6,228 nt of DNA from Acidobacteriota bacterium (GTDB lineage: Bacteria; Acidobacteriota; Terriglobia; Terriglobales; Acidobacteriaceae). The stretch spans positions 1-6,228 of the forward strand of contig QIAS01000403.1 in NCBI GenBank assembly GCA_003225615.1, written 5' to 3'. A program made the position numbers and the translations under genes. Shown here in pieces: positions 1-5,452 of this stretch. The notes under the pieces are model-generated. The model searched no databases, had not been told where the DNA came from, and saw nothing but the letters and a program-made list of their open reading frames with translations. The stretch's first letter is position 1. Each line of letters opens with the position of its first letter.

Positions 1-2127
1 CAAGTCCTGACCGGCGACCAACTACCCGTCTCTGTTAACGTCGGTCTCTATTCACCCAATCTCTTCACTTACATGGGCGTTCCACCGCTTCTCGGTCGCG
101 AGTTCACGCCTGCGGACGCTCCCAACGGTAATCCGGCACCCAGCGCGGTTCTCAGCTATCTGTTCTGGAAGCGGCAGTTCGGCGGCAATCGCGACGTGTT
201 GGGCAAATCCATTGAGCTGAATCACTCGCTCTATACCATCATCGGGGTTGTCCCGCCGCGTTTTACCTGGGGAGACTCTGACGTCTACCTGCCTGCCGTG
301 CCTACCGCCGATCCCCACGATTATTGGCTGTCCTTTATCAAACTGAAGCCTGGGACCAACCGTGCCGCCGCTGCCGCCGAGCTGCAGACTCTGGTCGACC
401 AGTTTAAGAAGCTGGACCCGGTCTTTTTCCGTCCCGAGATGCGCGTCGTAATCGTCACGTTGAATGAAGAGGTGCTCGGCCGTTTCGCGGGAACGCTGGT
501 GCTACTGTTCGCAGCCGTGCTCGCGCTGCTTATCATCGGCTGCGCTAATGCTTCCATCCTGCTGCTGGCTCGAGGAACCGCCCGCCAACACGAGCTTGCG
601 GTGCGCGCCTCGGTGGGAGCCAGCCGCACCCGCCTGATCCGCCAATTGCTTACCGAGTCTGTGCTGCTAGCCGTCGCCGGCGCCGCTCTGGGAGTGGCGG
701 TAGCGTATCGCGGCGTCGAAACTCTCGCGGCCATGCTGCCCCATTATTCCTTTCCCCACGAAGCTGCGATTCATGTAAGCACCATAGTGCTCGTGTTCAG
801 CGCAGCGCTGGCGCTGGTTACCGGTATTCTCTTTGGCATTTCACCCGCCTGGCATCTGTCGCACCCCGAACTCGGCCAGCTCATTCAGTCCAGCAGCTCC
901 AAGCACTCCGGCAGCGCCCGCAGCCGCAACACCCACCGGCTACTGATTGCCGGCCAGGTAGCGCTTACGCTCCTGTTGATGGCGGGCGCCGGAGCCGCCA
1001 TGAAGTCATTCATAGCCCGCACCCACACAGCGCTGGGATTTGATCCCGACCACGTTGTCGGCATGAACATAGCTCTTCCCAAAGGAACCAATTCGAATTG
1101 GGAGGCCCGCCTGAATTCAAACGAAGCCATACGCCAGGTCATTGCACAAACTCCGGGCGTGGAGAGCGCCAGCGTTTCTACCACCTGGTTCCCCGGCTTT
1201 GGAGGATTCGTCGCCCAGATCGAGGTTCAGAGCGCGCCCACTTTAACCGGCGCACAGGCCATGCTGGGGCTCGTCAGTCCCTACGAATTTTCCACCCTGC
1301 GCATCCCGCTGTTGAGGGGCCGCCTTTACGACGACAGCGAAGTCATGCGTGCCGCCCATGTTGCGTTGGTCAATCAGGCGTTCATCAAACAATTTCTCGG
1401 CGATCGCGACCCCATCGGCCAGCACGTCCGCAGCCCCATGCTCAACGTTAAGCTGCCGGATCTTGTGATGGCCCCTGCTCCCGACGCTTGGCTGGAGGTA
1501 ATCGGCGTGGTAGGCGACGCCCGCAACGACGGACTCGAACATCCCGTGAAGCCCGCCATCTTTTTGCCTCACAGCTTCGCTTTTCCGCCCGATGAATCGC
1601 TGCTGGTCCGCACCAAGGGCGATCCCGAAGCAGCCATCCGCGCCATCAAATACCGTCTGCGCCAACTTAACGCCGAGCTGGTTGTCGGCAATGACCACAC
1701 GCTCGCCTGGTGGTTGGAAACTTTGGGCTGGGGACGAGAGCGCTTCATCGCCACCCTGTTTTCGCTCTTCGCCCTTCTCGCGCTCGCACTTGCCGCCACG
1801 GGCCTCTACAGCGTGGTCTCCTACGCCGTGAATCAGCGTACCCAGGAAGTAGGGATTCGCATGGCGCTTGGCGCGCAGCGTGCCAGCATCATTCGACTGG
1901 TATTGACGTCCACCGCCGCCATGCTGGGCATCGGAATGACGGTGGGCGTGGCACTCAGCATCGTACTCAGCCGGATCGTCGCGTCCTGGGCCGGGAGCAG
2001 CTCCCGCGACCCGCTGACGCTGCTGGCCTCCGCACTACTCCTGGTCGCCGTGGCGGCTATCGCTTGCGTTTTTCCAGCCTGGCGCGCCGCCACCATCCAT
2101 CCCATGGAAGCCCTGCGAACGGAATAA
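1..2127 (+). CDS. ADOP-type duplicated MacB/FtsX ABC permease, 5'-partial
   Basis: The frame is open from base 1, so the gene starts upstream and the Met at 73 is internal; about 708 residues are visible. The order is the end of a first MacB-type periplasmic core domain (SPNLFTYMGVPPLLGREFTPAD near 52-117, then IIGVVPPRFTWGDSDVYLP near 238-297), an FtsX domain with membrane spans near 481-555, 650-735 and 778-850 and the cytoplasmic motif ELAVRASVGASR, a span near 937-1010, a second core domain (about 1051-1700, with LEVIGVVGDARNDG), and a second FtsX domain with spans near 1740-1830, 1897-1985 and 2011-2085 containing EVGIRMALGAQR. This duplicated architecture matches acidobacterial ADOP permeases, usually about 800-890 residues, so roughly 100 N-terminal residues including the first span are missing. 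Such proteins sit in the inner membrane and are thought to work with a MacB-like ATPase in export or envelope processes; the substrate is unknown and no ATPase gene is in view. Confidence 0.93.
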   Translation, partial: QVLTGDQLPVSVNVGLYSPNLFTYMGVPPLLGREFTPADAPNGNPAPSAVLSYLFWKRQFGGNRDVLGKSIELNHSLYTIIGVVPPRFTWGDSDVYLPAVPTADPHDYWLSFIKLKPGTNRAAAAAELQTLVDQFKKLDPVFFRPEMRVVIVTLNEEVLGRFAGTLVLLFAAVLALLIIGCANASILLLARGTARQHELAVRASVGASRTRLIRQLLTESVLLAVAGAALGVAVAYRGVETLAAMLPHYSFPHEAAIHVSTIVLVFSAALALVTGILFGISPAWHLSHPELGQLIQSSSSKHSGSARSRNTHRLLIAGQVALTLLLMAGAGAAMKSFIARTHTALGFDPDHVVGMNIALPKGTNSNWEARLNSNEAIRQVIAQTPGVESASVSTTWFPGFGGFVAQIEVQSAPTLTGAQAMLGLVSPYEFSTLRIPLLRGRLYDDSEVMRAAHVALVNQAFIKQFLGDRDPIGQHVRSPMLNVKLPDLVMAPAPDAWLEVIGVVGDARNDGLEHPVKPAIFLPHSFAFPPDESLLVRTKGDPEAAIRAIKYRLRQLNAELVVGNDHTLAWWLETLGWGRERFIATLFSLFALLALALAATGLYSVVSYAVNQRTQEVGIRMALGAQRASIIRLVLTSTAAMLGIGMTVGVALSIVLSRIVASWAGSSSRDPLTLLASALLLVAVAAIACVFPAWRAATIHPMEALRTE

Positions 2128-2153
2128 AAAAAAGCCCCGCATGGCTGCGGGGC
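2126..2153 (-). terminator. Rho-independent terminator of the 3603-2177 operon
   Basis: A perfect 7-bp GC-only stem, GCCCCGC at 2134-2140 and GCGGGGC at 2147-2153, encloses a 6-base loop. Read on the minus strand it is followed directly by eight T residues (A2126-A2133 on the plus strand), a textbook intrinsic terminator 23 bases after the stop codon of the 173-residue secreted protein. On the plus strand the stem is followed by CTTGGC and then A residues, so it lacks a U-tract and should terminate the permease transcript poorly. The A/T-tract includes two bases of the permease TAA stop (2125-2127), so the convergent genes are packed end to end. Confidence 0.87.
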
Positions 2154-2176
2154 CTTGGCTAAAAAACAATCTCAAC

Positions 2177-2698
2177 TTACGAGTTGTTTGAGTCTTTCAG
2201 GTCGTGGTCGGCTTGCTTTTTCGCTTTCTTTACCTCCGCGCCAGAGTCCGCAGTTGGCCGAAGCGCCTGAATCGCCTTCCCCATGCTCATGGTTGTGGTT
2301 CCGGACTTCGTTGTCGCGGGCGCGGTGCATTTGGTGCCATTGGTTGGCGCTTGTCCCGTCATATCGAACTTGAGGCAGTCAAAAGGAATACCCAGATTCT
2401 TGCTGACGTGCGCCGCAGCCACACACTGGCCCAGATTTTTGAACTTGTTGCAGGCCTGCGTCGCGGATTGTCCCGTCAGTTTCGCGATCTTCCCCGCGAT
2501 GGTCGTGTTCTTCGCGAGCTGCTGGTCCATCGTTACTCCGTGCGTCGAGCCCGAGCCACCGCGGCTGTTGCTGTTCGCGCCCATGTTGCCGTGGCCCATG
2601 CCATTCCCCATCGTTCCGGGGGCATGACCGTGTTGCGCGAAGCCGGGCCCCGCGTACAGAACCACTGCCAACGCGAGCATTGAAATGCGTACCTTCAT
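2177..2698 (-). CDS. Small secreted His/Met/Gly-rich, four-cysteine protein of unknown function
   Basis: It encodes 173 residues. An N-terminal signal peptide (MKVRISMLALAVVLYAGPGFA, likely cut after Ala21) leads into a low-complexity stretch, residues 22-54, rich in Gly, Asn, His and Met (HGHAPGTMGNGMGHGNMG). A more ordered region, residues 55-125, carries Cys83, Cys92, Cys108 and Cys124 and the phrase NLGIPFDCLKFDMTG. The tail (residues 140-173) is charged and Lys-rich, with GKAIQALRP followed by KKAKKQAD. Start ATG 2698 is supported by a strong Shine-Dalgarno, AAGGAGG, reading down from 2710 with five bases between GGAGG and the ATG. It is the second gene of an operon, 23 bases after the beta-barrel gene, and is followed by a terminator. 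The NLGIPFD...MTG and GKAIQ.LRP phrases resemble an uncharacterised secreted family I associate with acidobacteria. The four cysteines could form two disulfides, and His/Met could bind metal; both are inference. Confidence 0.86.
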   Translation of the reverse strand: MKVRISMLALAVVLYAGPGFAQHGHAPGTMGNGMGHGNMGANSNSRGGSGSTHGVTMDQQLAKNTTIAGKIAKLTGQSATQACNKFKNLGQCVAAAHVSKNLGIPFDCLKFDMTGQAPTNGTKCTAPATTKSGTTTMSMGKAIQALRPTADSGAEVKKAKKQADHDLKDSNNS

Positions 2699-2721
2699 CG
2701 TTTCCTCCTTCTTACCAGGAA

Positions 2722-3603
2722 CTACTTCTTGTTACTGTCGCGATACAACTTTCCTAGGTTCAATCCAATCGTGAATGAAACCGAATTTAAGTCGTAATGC
2801 ATGCTGCGCGTGAAGCCGAGTTCCATGTCAACGTAGTGTCCCGGGCTGGCATCCACCCAGGTCGAAAAGCCGTGATCCTTCGCAATGTCGGCAGTACCAG
2901 TGGTCTGCTGGTTATTGGCAAACACTTGTCCGTGGGACGCTGCAATCGCATTCGCTGATCCGCCCGAAACTTTGCTGAACACCGTCTGCTGACCCGTGGG
3001 CACAATGTCGTACCCTGCGGCTCCCACGCTGAAGATCTTCCAAAGATCGTAATTCGCGCCAAGCTGGAAATGGGTGTTGAAGCCCAGAGTCGTAAACGGC
3101 CGCAGAAACAGTTTGGAATCGGCAATTGTGTTCGACAAGCCAAGCTCGCCAAATGGCGTCAGATTCGAAAACGAGTGATCAATATGATTGGTCCAGTCGA
3201 ACGTGCCGCGTCCCGTGCTGAGTCCCTTCTTGCTATCCGCTACCGGTGCAAAACCGGTCAGCGTCGACCCGAAGTTCACCACCGGACTCAACCACCTTAC
3301 GTGTACATCCGCGAAGGGGTTGCCAATCCCGTTGCTCGCCGTTCCGCCCGTGGTCGAGCTGGGGCGAATAAAGTAAATAGGCAAACCCACATCCATGCCG
3401 AAATGCTTGCTGAAGTTGTATCCCACGCTGGTGGTGAGGTCGTAGATCATCCCATCGGCGTTATGTGTTCCGCCAAATTCCACGTAGGACGCGAAGCCAG
3501 TATCATCCTGCTCCGCGCGTGGAGACCCAGTTTGAGCGCTGGATGTTGCGACTAGAGCGGCGATCGCAATTACGATCGCAGGGAGAAGCGTCTGTAGTCT
3601 CAT
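2722..3603 (-). CDS. Putative outer-membrane beta-barrel protein
   Basis: It encodes 293 residues with a clear signal peptide (MRLQTLLPAIVIAIAALVATSSA, likely cleaved before Gln24). The mature part has no long hydrophobic helix; instead it shows repeated short alternating polar/hydrophobic segments with aromatic residues, typical of transmembrane beta-strands: SVGYNFSKHFGMDVGLPIYF, DVHVRWLSPVVNF, LTPFGELGLSNTI, RPFTTLGFNTHFQLGANYDL and YVDMELGFTRSM. It ends in SFTIGLNLGKLYRDSNKK, which lacks the usual terminal aromatic residue of many outer-membrane proteins. Start ATG 3603 has AGGA about five bases upstream on the minus strand. It is the first gene of an operon with the small secreted protein at 2177-2698, suggesting a joint envelope role. 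The broad resemblance is to the loosely defined transporter-like barrel families of Gram-negative bacteria; the substrate, if any, cannot be told from sequence. Confidence 0.84.
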   Translation of the reverse strand: MRLQTLLPAIVIAIAALVATSSAQTGSPRAEQDDTGFASYVEFGGTHNADGMIYDLTTSVGYNFSKHFGMDVGLPIYFIRPSSTTGGTASNGIGNPFADVHVRWLSPVVNFGSTLTGFAPVADSKKGLSTGRGTFDWTNHIDHSFSNLTPFGELGLSNTIADSKLFLRPFTTLGFNTHFQLGANYDLWKIFSVGAAGYDIVPTGQQTVFSKVSGGSANAIAASHGQVFANNQQTTGTADIAKDHGFSTWVDASPGHYVDMELGFTRSMHYDLNSVSFTIGLNLGKLYRDSNKK

Positions 3604-3669
3604 TGTTTTCCTAAACCCCGATTGAGGATTTGAGTTTCCTGGGATGCTCGCTACCGGCGCTTACCAAAG

Positions 3670-3689
3670 TCACCGTTCAGTAATCACCG
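3670..3689. repeat. Short direct repeat TCACCG-N8-TCACCG upstream of the beta-barrel gene
   Basis: Two identical hexamers lie at 3670-3675 and 3684-3689, spaced 14 bases start to start. On the minus strand they read CGGTGA twice and lie 67-86 bases before the ATG at 3603. This layout could be a dimeric regulator site, but hexamers of this kind occur often by chance. The rest of the 3604-3838 gap holds no gene I can support, no recognisable -35/-10 pair and no clear terminator for purE. Confidence 0.22.
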
Positions 3690-3838
3690 ACGGGTCATAC
3701 CTGAGAGGTGCATTCTTTCCGCCTTTGCAGTGGAGAGCAAGTAACGAAAGTGAAATCATCTACTTACCTAGTGGAAGGGTCGGGACAGGAGGGCTGCCAA
3801 CCGTGAATTTATTGCGCAGAATTTGAAAGACTTGCCGC

Positions 3839-4348
3839 TTATCCGCTTTGCGATCCCTTCAGCTTCTTCGATTTTTCTTCGACGCCTTTAGCCAGCTTTT
3901 CTTTATACGCCACCAGTTTTTTCGCCACCCCCGAATCCGCCACGCCCAAAATCTGCGCCGCCAGAATTCCCGCGTTCGTCGCTCCCGGTTTACCGATCGC
4001 CACGGTGGCCACGGGAATACCCGCCGGCATCTGCACCGTAGCCAGCAAAGAATCCATTCCCTGCAGAGGAGTCGAAGGAATCGGCACACCGATCACCGGC
4101 AAAGTAGTATGCGCCGCAATCACTCCAGCCAGATGCGCCGCCCCACCCGCCCCGGCGATGATCACGCGAATCCCGCGTTCGGCCGCCTTGCGCGCAAACT
4201 CCGCCGTGCGCTCCGGCGAGCGGTGCGCCGATGTGACATCCATCTCATACCCAATCCCAAACTCCTCCAGCGCCTTGCCCGCCTCCCGCATAATCTCCAG
4301 ATCGGAGTCACTGCCCATGACAATCGAAACCAGCGGCTTCACGTTCAT
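3839..4348 (-). CDS. purE: N5-carboxyaminoimidazole ribonucleotide mutase (PurE, class I)
   Basis: This cytosolic enzyme of de novo purine synthesis rearranges N5-CAIR, made by PurK, into CAIR. From the chosen start it has 169 residues, the normal class I length. Family motifs appear in order: the nucleotide-binding loop [10 protein letters not shown] (Ser13, Asp16), the active-site segment TSAHRSP with catalytic His42 and Arg43, [19 protein letters not shown], and [21 protein letters not shown] followed by [14 protein letters not shown] chose ATG 4348 because homology begins there and GAGGGAAG precedes it on the minus strand. The frame is open back to 4447, but those 33 extra codons run through a palindromic repeat and resemble no PurE. 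A purK partner is absent from both sides. The start overlaps (ATGA) the stop of a possible 53-codon ORF. Confidence 0.96.
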   Translation of the reverse strand: MNVKPLVSIVMGSDSDLEIMREAGKALEEFGIGYEMDVTSAHRSPERTAEFARKAAERGIRVIIAGAGGAAHLAGVIAAHTTLPVIGVPIPSTPLQGMDSLLATVQMPAGIPVATVAIGKPGATNAGILAAQILGVADSGVAKKLVAYKEKLAKGVEEKSKKLKGSQSG

Positions 4349-4386
4349 CGATCTTCCCTCGCAATTAGCCTTAGCCCCAGCCACTG

Positions 4387-4392
4387 AATATA
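4387..4392 (-). promoter_or_regulatory. Possible -10 element for purE
   Basis: On the minus strand this reads TATATT, five of six matches to TATAAT, and would place transcription start about 32 bases before the purE ATG at 4348. No good -35 lies 16-18 bases upstream; that position is next to the arm of the GGACA/TGTCC palindrome at 4410-4429. It is offered only as the best candidate in the gap. Confidence 0.28.
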
Positions 4393-4409
4393 CCCGATGC
4401 CCCGTGTGG

Positions 4410-4429
4410 AGCGGACACTCCTGTCCGCT
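4410..4429. repeat. Perfect 8-bp inverted repeat, REP-like intergenic palindrome
   Basis: AGCGGACA at 4410-4417 and TGTCCGCT at 4422-4429 are exact reverse complements around the loop CTCC. The surrounding GTGGAGCGGACACTCCTGTC context looks like an intergenic repeat I recall as frequent in acidobacterial genomes; that recurrence cannot be shown from this one copy. Read on the minus strand in the purE frame it gives a [16 protein letters not shown] peptide, which explains the spurious N-terminal extension of purE. Confidence 0.6.
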
Positions 4430-4469
4430 GCCCTTGTTTCTAAGCACGTGTCTTTAGGCATCGCCCCCA

Positions 4470-4489
4470 TGTCCACTCCGCATTGGACA
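4470..4489. repeat. Inverted repeat TGTCCA-N8-TGGACA
   Basis: TGTCCA at 4470-4475 and TGGACA at 4484-4489 are exact reverse complements with an eight-base centre. The core TGTCC/GGACA is shared with the palindrome at 4410-4429, about 55 bases away. The right arm coincides with the candidate -35 of the rightward promoter, so the repeat could be an operator for it or a degraded copy of the same repeat family. Confidence 0.45.
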
Positions 4490-4511
4490 CGCCCGGAACT
4501 ACCCATATAAT
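4484..4511 (+). promoter_or_regulatory. Sigma70-like promoter for the 60-residue membrane protein
   Basis: TGGACA at 4484-4489 (five of six to TTGACA) and a perfect TATAAT at 4506-4511 are separated by 16 bases. The -10 ends only nine bases before the ATG at 4521, so transcription should start about three bases before, or at, the start codon. No Shine-Dalgarno is present between them (the spacer is TCTCCTCAT), which fits a leaderless or ultra-short-leader mRNA. Confidence 0.55.
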
Positions 4512-4520
4512 TCTCCTCAT

Positions 4521-4703
4521 ATGTGGAAATTCAATTGGGGAGTTTTCTGGGCTGTCCTTGCGGCTGCCCTTCCTATCAGCATCGCGGTCGCAGCCGTAGC
4601 CTATAAACTGCTAAAGGATATTCATACCCACTTAGTGAGCATTGACTCAGCCCTGCACGAGCTACGCTCCGCCGTGATGCGGTCGAGCATTTTAGGAATA
4701 TAA
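4521..4703 (+). CDS. 60-residue single-span membrane protein, unknown function
   Basis: I do not recognise a family. The protein opens with MWKFNWGVFW and has one strongly hydrophobic segment at about residues 7-29 (GVFWAVLAAALPISIAVAAV), followed by YKLLKD, which suggests the C-terminus lies in the cytoplasm. Residues 30-53 (LLKDIHTHLVSIDSALHELR) have heptad-like spacing of Leu, Ile and Val and could form an amphipathic helix or short coiled coil. There is no ribosome binding site, but a strong promoter ends nine bases before the ATG. The next gene begins 12 bases after the stop, on the same strand. A small membrane protein made from a leaderless message is the best reading, supported by the promoter position and the clean membrane segment; a chance ORF cannot be excluded. 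Confidence 0.62.
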   Translation: MWKFNWGVFWAVLAAALPISIAVAAVAYKLLKDIHTHLVSIDSALHELRSAVMRSSILGI

Positions 4704-4704
4704 T
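4699..4704 (+). promoter_or_regulatory. TATAAT -10 element in front of the 97-residue gene
   Basis: A perfect TATAAT overlaps the TAA stop (4701-4703) of the preceding small gene and ends 11 bases before the ATG at 4716. The context ATATAATTC is the same as at the promoter before 4521. No good -35 is present at 16-18 bases (GATGCG at 17), so this would be a weaker or activator-dependent promoter. Confidence 0.38.
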
Positions 4705-4715
4705 TCGCGGCCCTT

Positions 4716-5009
4716 ATGGCAGTTCTTGAAGACAAGCTTGGCGACGACCACCAGAATCGCCCTCGCGATCCCCGCGACCGAATAGCGGCATTCATGGAGG
4801 CGCACCAGCAACCCCTGCCCAAGCCGGTCGCTAGAGAAGACGTCCAAAAGCTCAAGACCGCTGCCGGAAAGCTCGATCAGCTATTAGAGACGGCCGCCGC
4901 GCAATCCCGAAACAAGCATGTCACCGACGAGGACCTGCAAACCCTGAAAGCCGCCGCCGAAAGGCTCGACAATCTATTAGCGGGTCGCGGGCAAGGAAGA
5001 CGAGACTGA
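4716..5009 (+). CDS. 97-residue hydrophilic protein with a duplicated helical motif
   Basis: I do not recognise a family. There is no signal peptide or membrane segment, so it is probably cytosolic. Residues 1-40 are charged and Arg/Asp/Pro-rich (NRPRDPRDRIAAF). Two related segments follow: residues 41-57 EDVQKLKTAAGKLDQLL and residues 72-88 EDLQTLKAAAERLDNLL, 11 of 17 identical with a period of 31 residues. Both look like amphipathic helices with Leu at heptad-like spacing, suggesting a helical hairpin or a self-associating coiled coil. The related DNA segments both end in CTATTAG, consistent with internal duplication. The ATG has no Shine-Dalgarno upstream (GCGGCCCTT), but TATAAT ends 11 bases before it. 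It lies between the small membrane protein and the STAS gene, all on the same strand. Codon use and the ordered repeat support a real gene. Confidence 0.68.
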   Translation: MAVLEDKLGDDHQNRPRDPRDRIAAFMEAHQQPLPKPVAREDVQKLKTAAGKLDQLLETAAAQSRNKHVTDEDLQTLKAAAERLDNLLAGRGQGRRD

Positions 5010-5069
5010 ACTCAAGAAGTCCGTCGGGCTTTGAGCACGGCTCTCAAGACCGGGCCGTTCGCAGCCCCG

Positions 5070-5076
5070 AAGGGAG
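5070..5076 (+). promoter_or_regulatory. Shine-Dalgarno deciding the STAS start
   Basis: AAGGGAG at 5070-5076 sits eight bases before GTG 5085. STAS homology begins immediately after this GTG (LLNIQTSKIGADIVV), so it is preferred over the in-frame TTG at 5031, which has no ribosome binding site. Confidence 0.62.
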
Positions 5077-5084
5077 TTGCAAAT

Positions 5085-5452
5085 GTGCTGCTCAATATCC
5101 AGACAAGCAAAATCGGCGCCGATATCGTTGTCGTGGGAGTGGCAAGGCGAATCACGCTCGGGCGCGAGTGTCAGGAAGTGGAGTACCAAGGGGATCTCCT
5201 CAAAGCGAACCAGAAGAAGATCATTTTTGATTTTTCCAGTTTGGAATTTCTCGACAGCACTGGATAGGCATCGTCGTCATGTGCTCTGGCAAGGTGAAGC
5301 AAGCCGGAGGCGAACTACGCGTCGCCGGAGCGCAGGGGATTGTGGAGCAGACCCTTAAAATGACCAGCGTAGATCAAATCCTGGCCTTCTACCCAACCGT
5401 CGAAGCGGCTGCGGAAAGCTGGACTGGCGGGTCAGTCGCCGATCCGGCGTAG
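5085..5452 (+). pseudogene. STAS-domain protein (SpoIIAA/RsbV-like), frameshifted
   Basis: The first part, in frame from GTG 5085, gives LLNIQTSKIGADIVVVGVARRITLG, then KKIIFDFSSLEFLDSTG, and stops at TAG 5265-5267. Reading on from A5264 in the -1 frame gives IGIVVMCSGKVKQAGGELRV, then AGAQGIVEQTLKMTSVDQIL and FYPTVEAAAESW, to TAG 5450-5452. Joined, the two pieces make a complete STAS domain of about 122 residues with the conserved loop DSTGIG, whose Ser is the usual phosphorylation site in anti-sigma factor antagonists. One base is missing where GGCATAGGC would be expected (GGATAGGC is seen at 5262-5269). The break follows a conserved Gly and both halves are otherwise well preserved, so either the loss is recent or it is a sequencing error. 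Intact members act in the cytosol by partner switching with anti-sigma kinases; none is in view. Its 3' end overlaps the convergent propeller gene. Confidence 0.85.

Noticed and set aside
321..2105. Several long antisense and shifted ORFs inside the permease gene.
   Set aside because: They are shadows of a high-GC coding frame; their translations are Arg/Ser/Ala-rich without domains, while the sense frame is a continuous, well-conserved permease.
3070..3555. 161-codon plus-strand ORF opposite the beta-barrel gene.
   Set aside because: It is Arg-rich with no domain or ribosome binding site; the opposite strand has a signal peptide, a Shine-Dalgarno and an operon context.
3685..3725. CTCTCAGG on the minus strand followed by TATGACC, after GGCGGAAAGAATGCA, resembling the 3' half of a glycine riboswitch aptamer ahead of the beta-barrel gene.
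   Set aside because: The required upstream GGAGAG partner strand is absent on the minus strand within the preceding 100 bases, the central CCGAAGG-type segment matches poorly, and the downstream gene has no link to glycine metabolism. ACCTGAGAGGT is simply a short palindrome here.
3644..3826. 60-codon plus-strand ORF in the gap between the beta-barrel gene and purE.
   Set aside because: No ribosome binding site, no recognisable domain or membrane segment, and it lies in the leader of a minus-strand operon.
4349..4447. Extended purE start at 4447 adding 33 residues.
   Set aside because: The extension translates the intergenic palindrome and is unlike any PurE N-terminus; ATG 4348 has a Shine-Dalgarno and begins exactly at the family homology.
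5031..5047. TTGAG-N7-CTCAA hairpin between the 97-residue gene and the STAS gene as a terminator or regulatory stem.
   Set aside because: Only five or six pairs, no T-tract, and the size is expected by chance.
5031..5084. TTG start at 5031 for the STAS protein.
   Set aside because: No ribosome binding site upstream, and the 18 extra residues lie outside the STAS domain; GTG 5085 with AAGGGAG fits better.
5255..5268. Programmed -1 frameshift producing full-length STAS protein.
   Set aside because: The junction sequence CACTGGATAG has no X-XXY-YYZ slippery heptamer and I see no stimulatory stem; a missing base is simpler.
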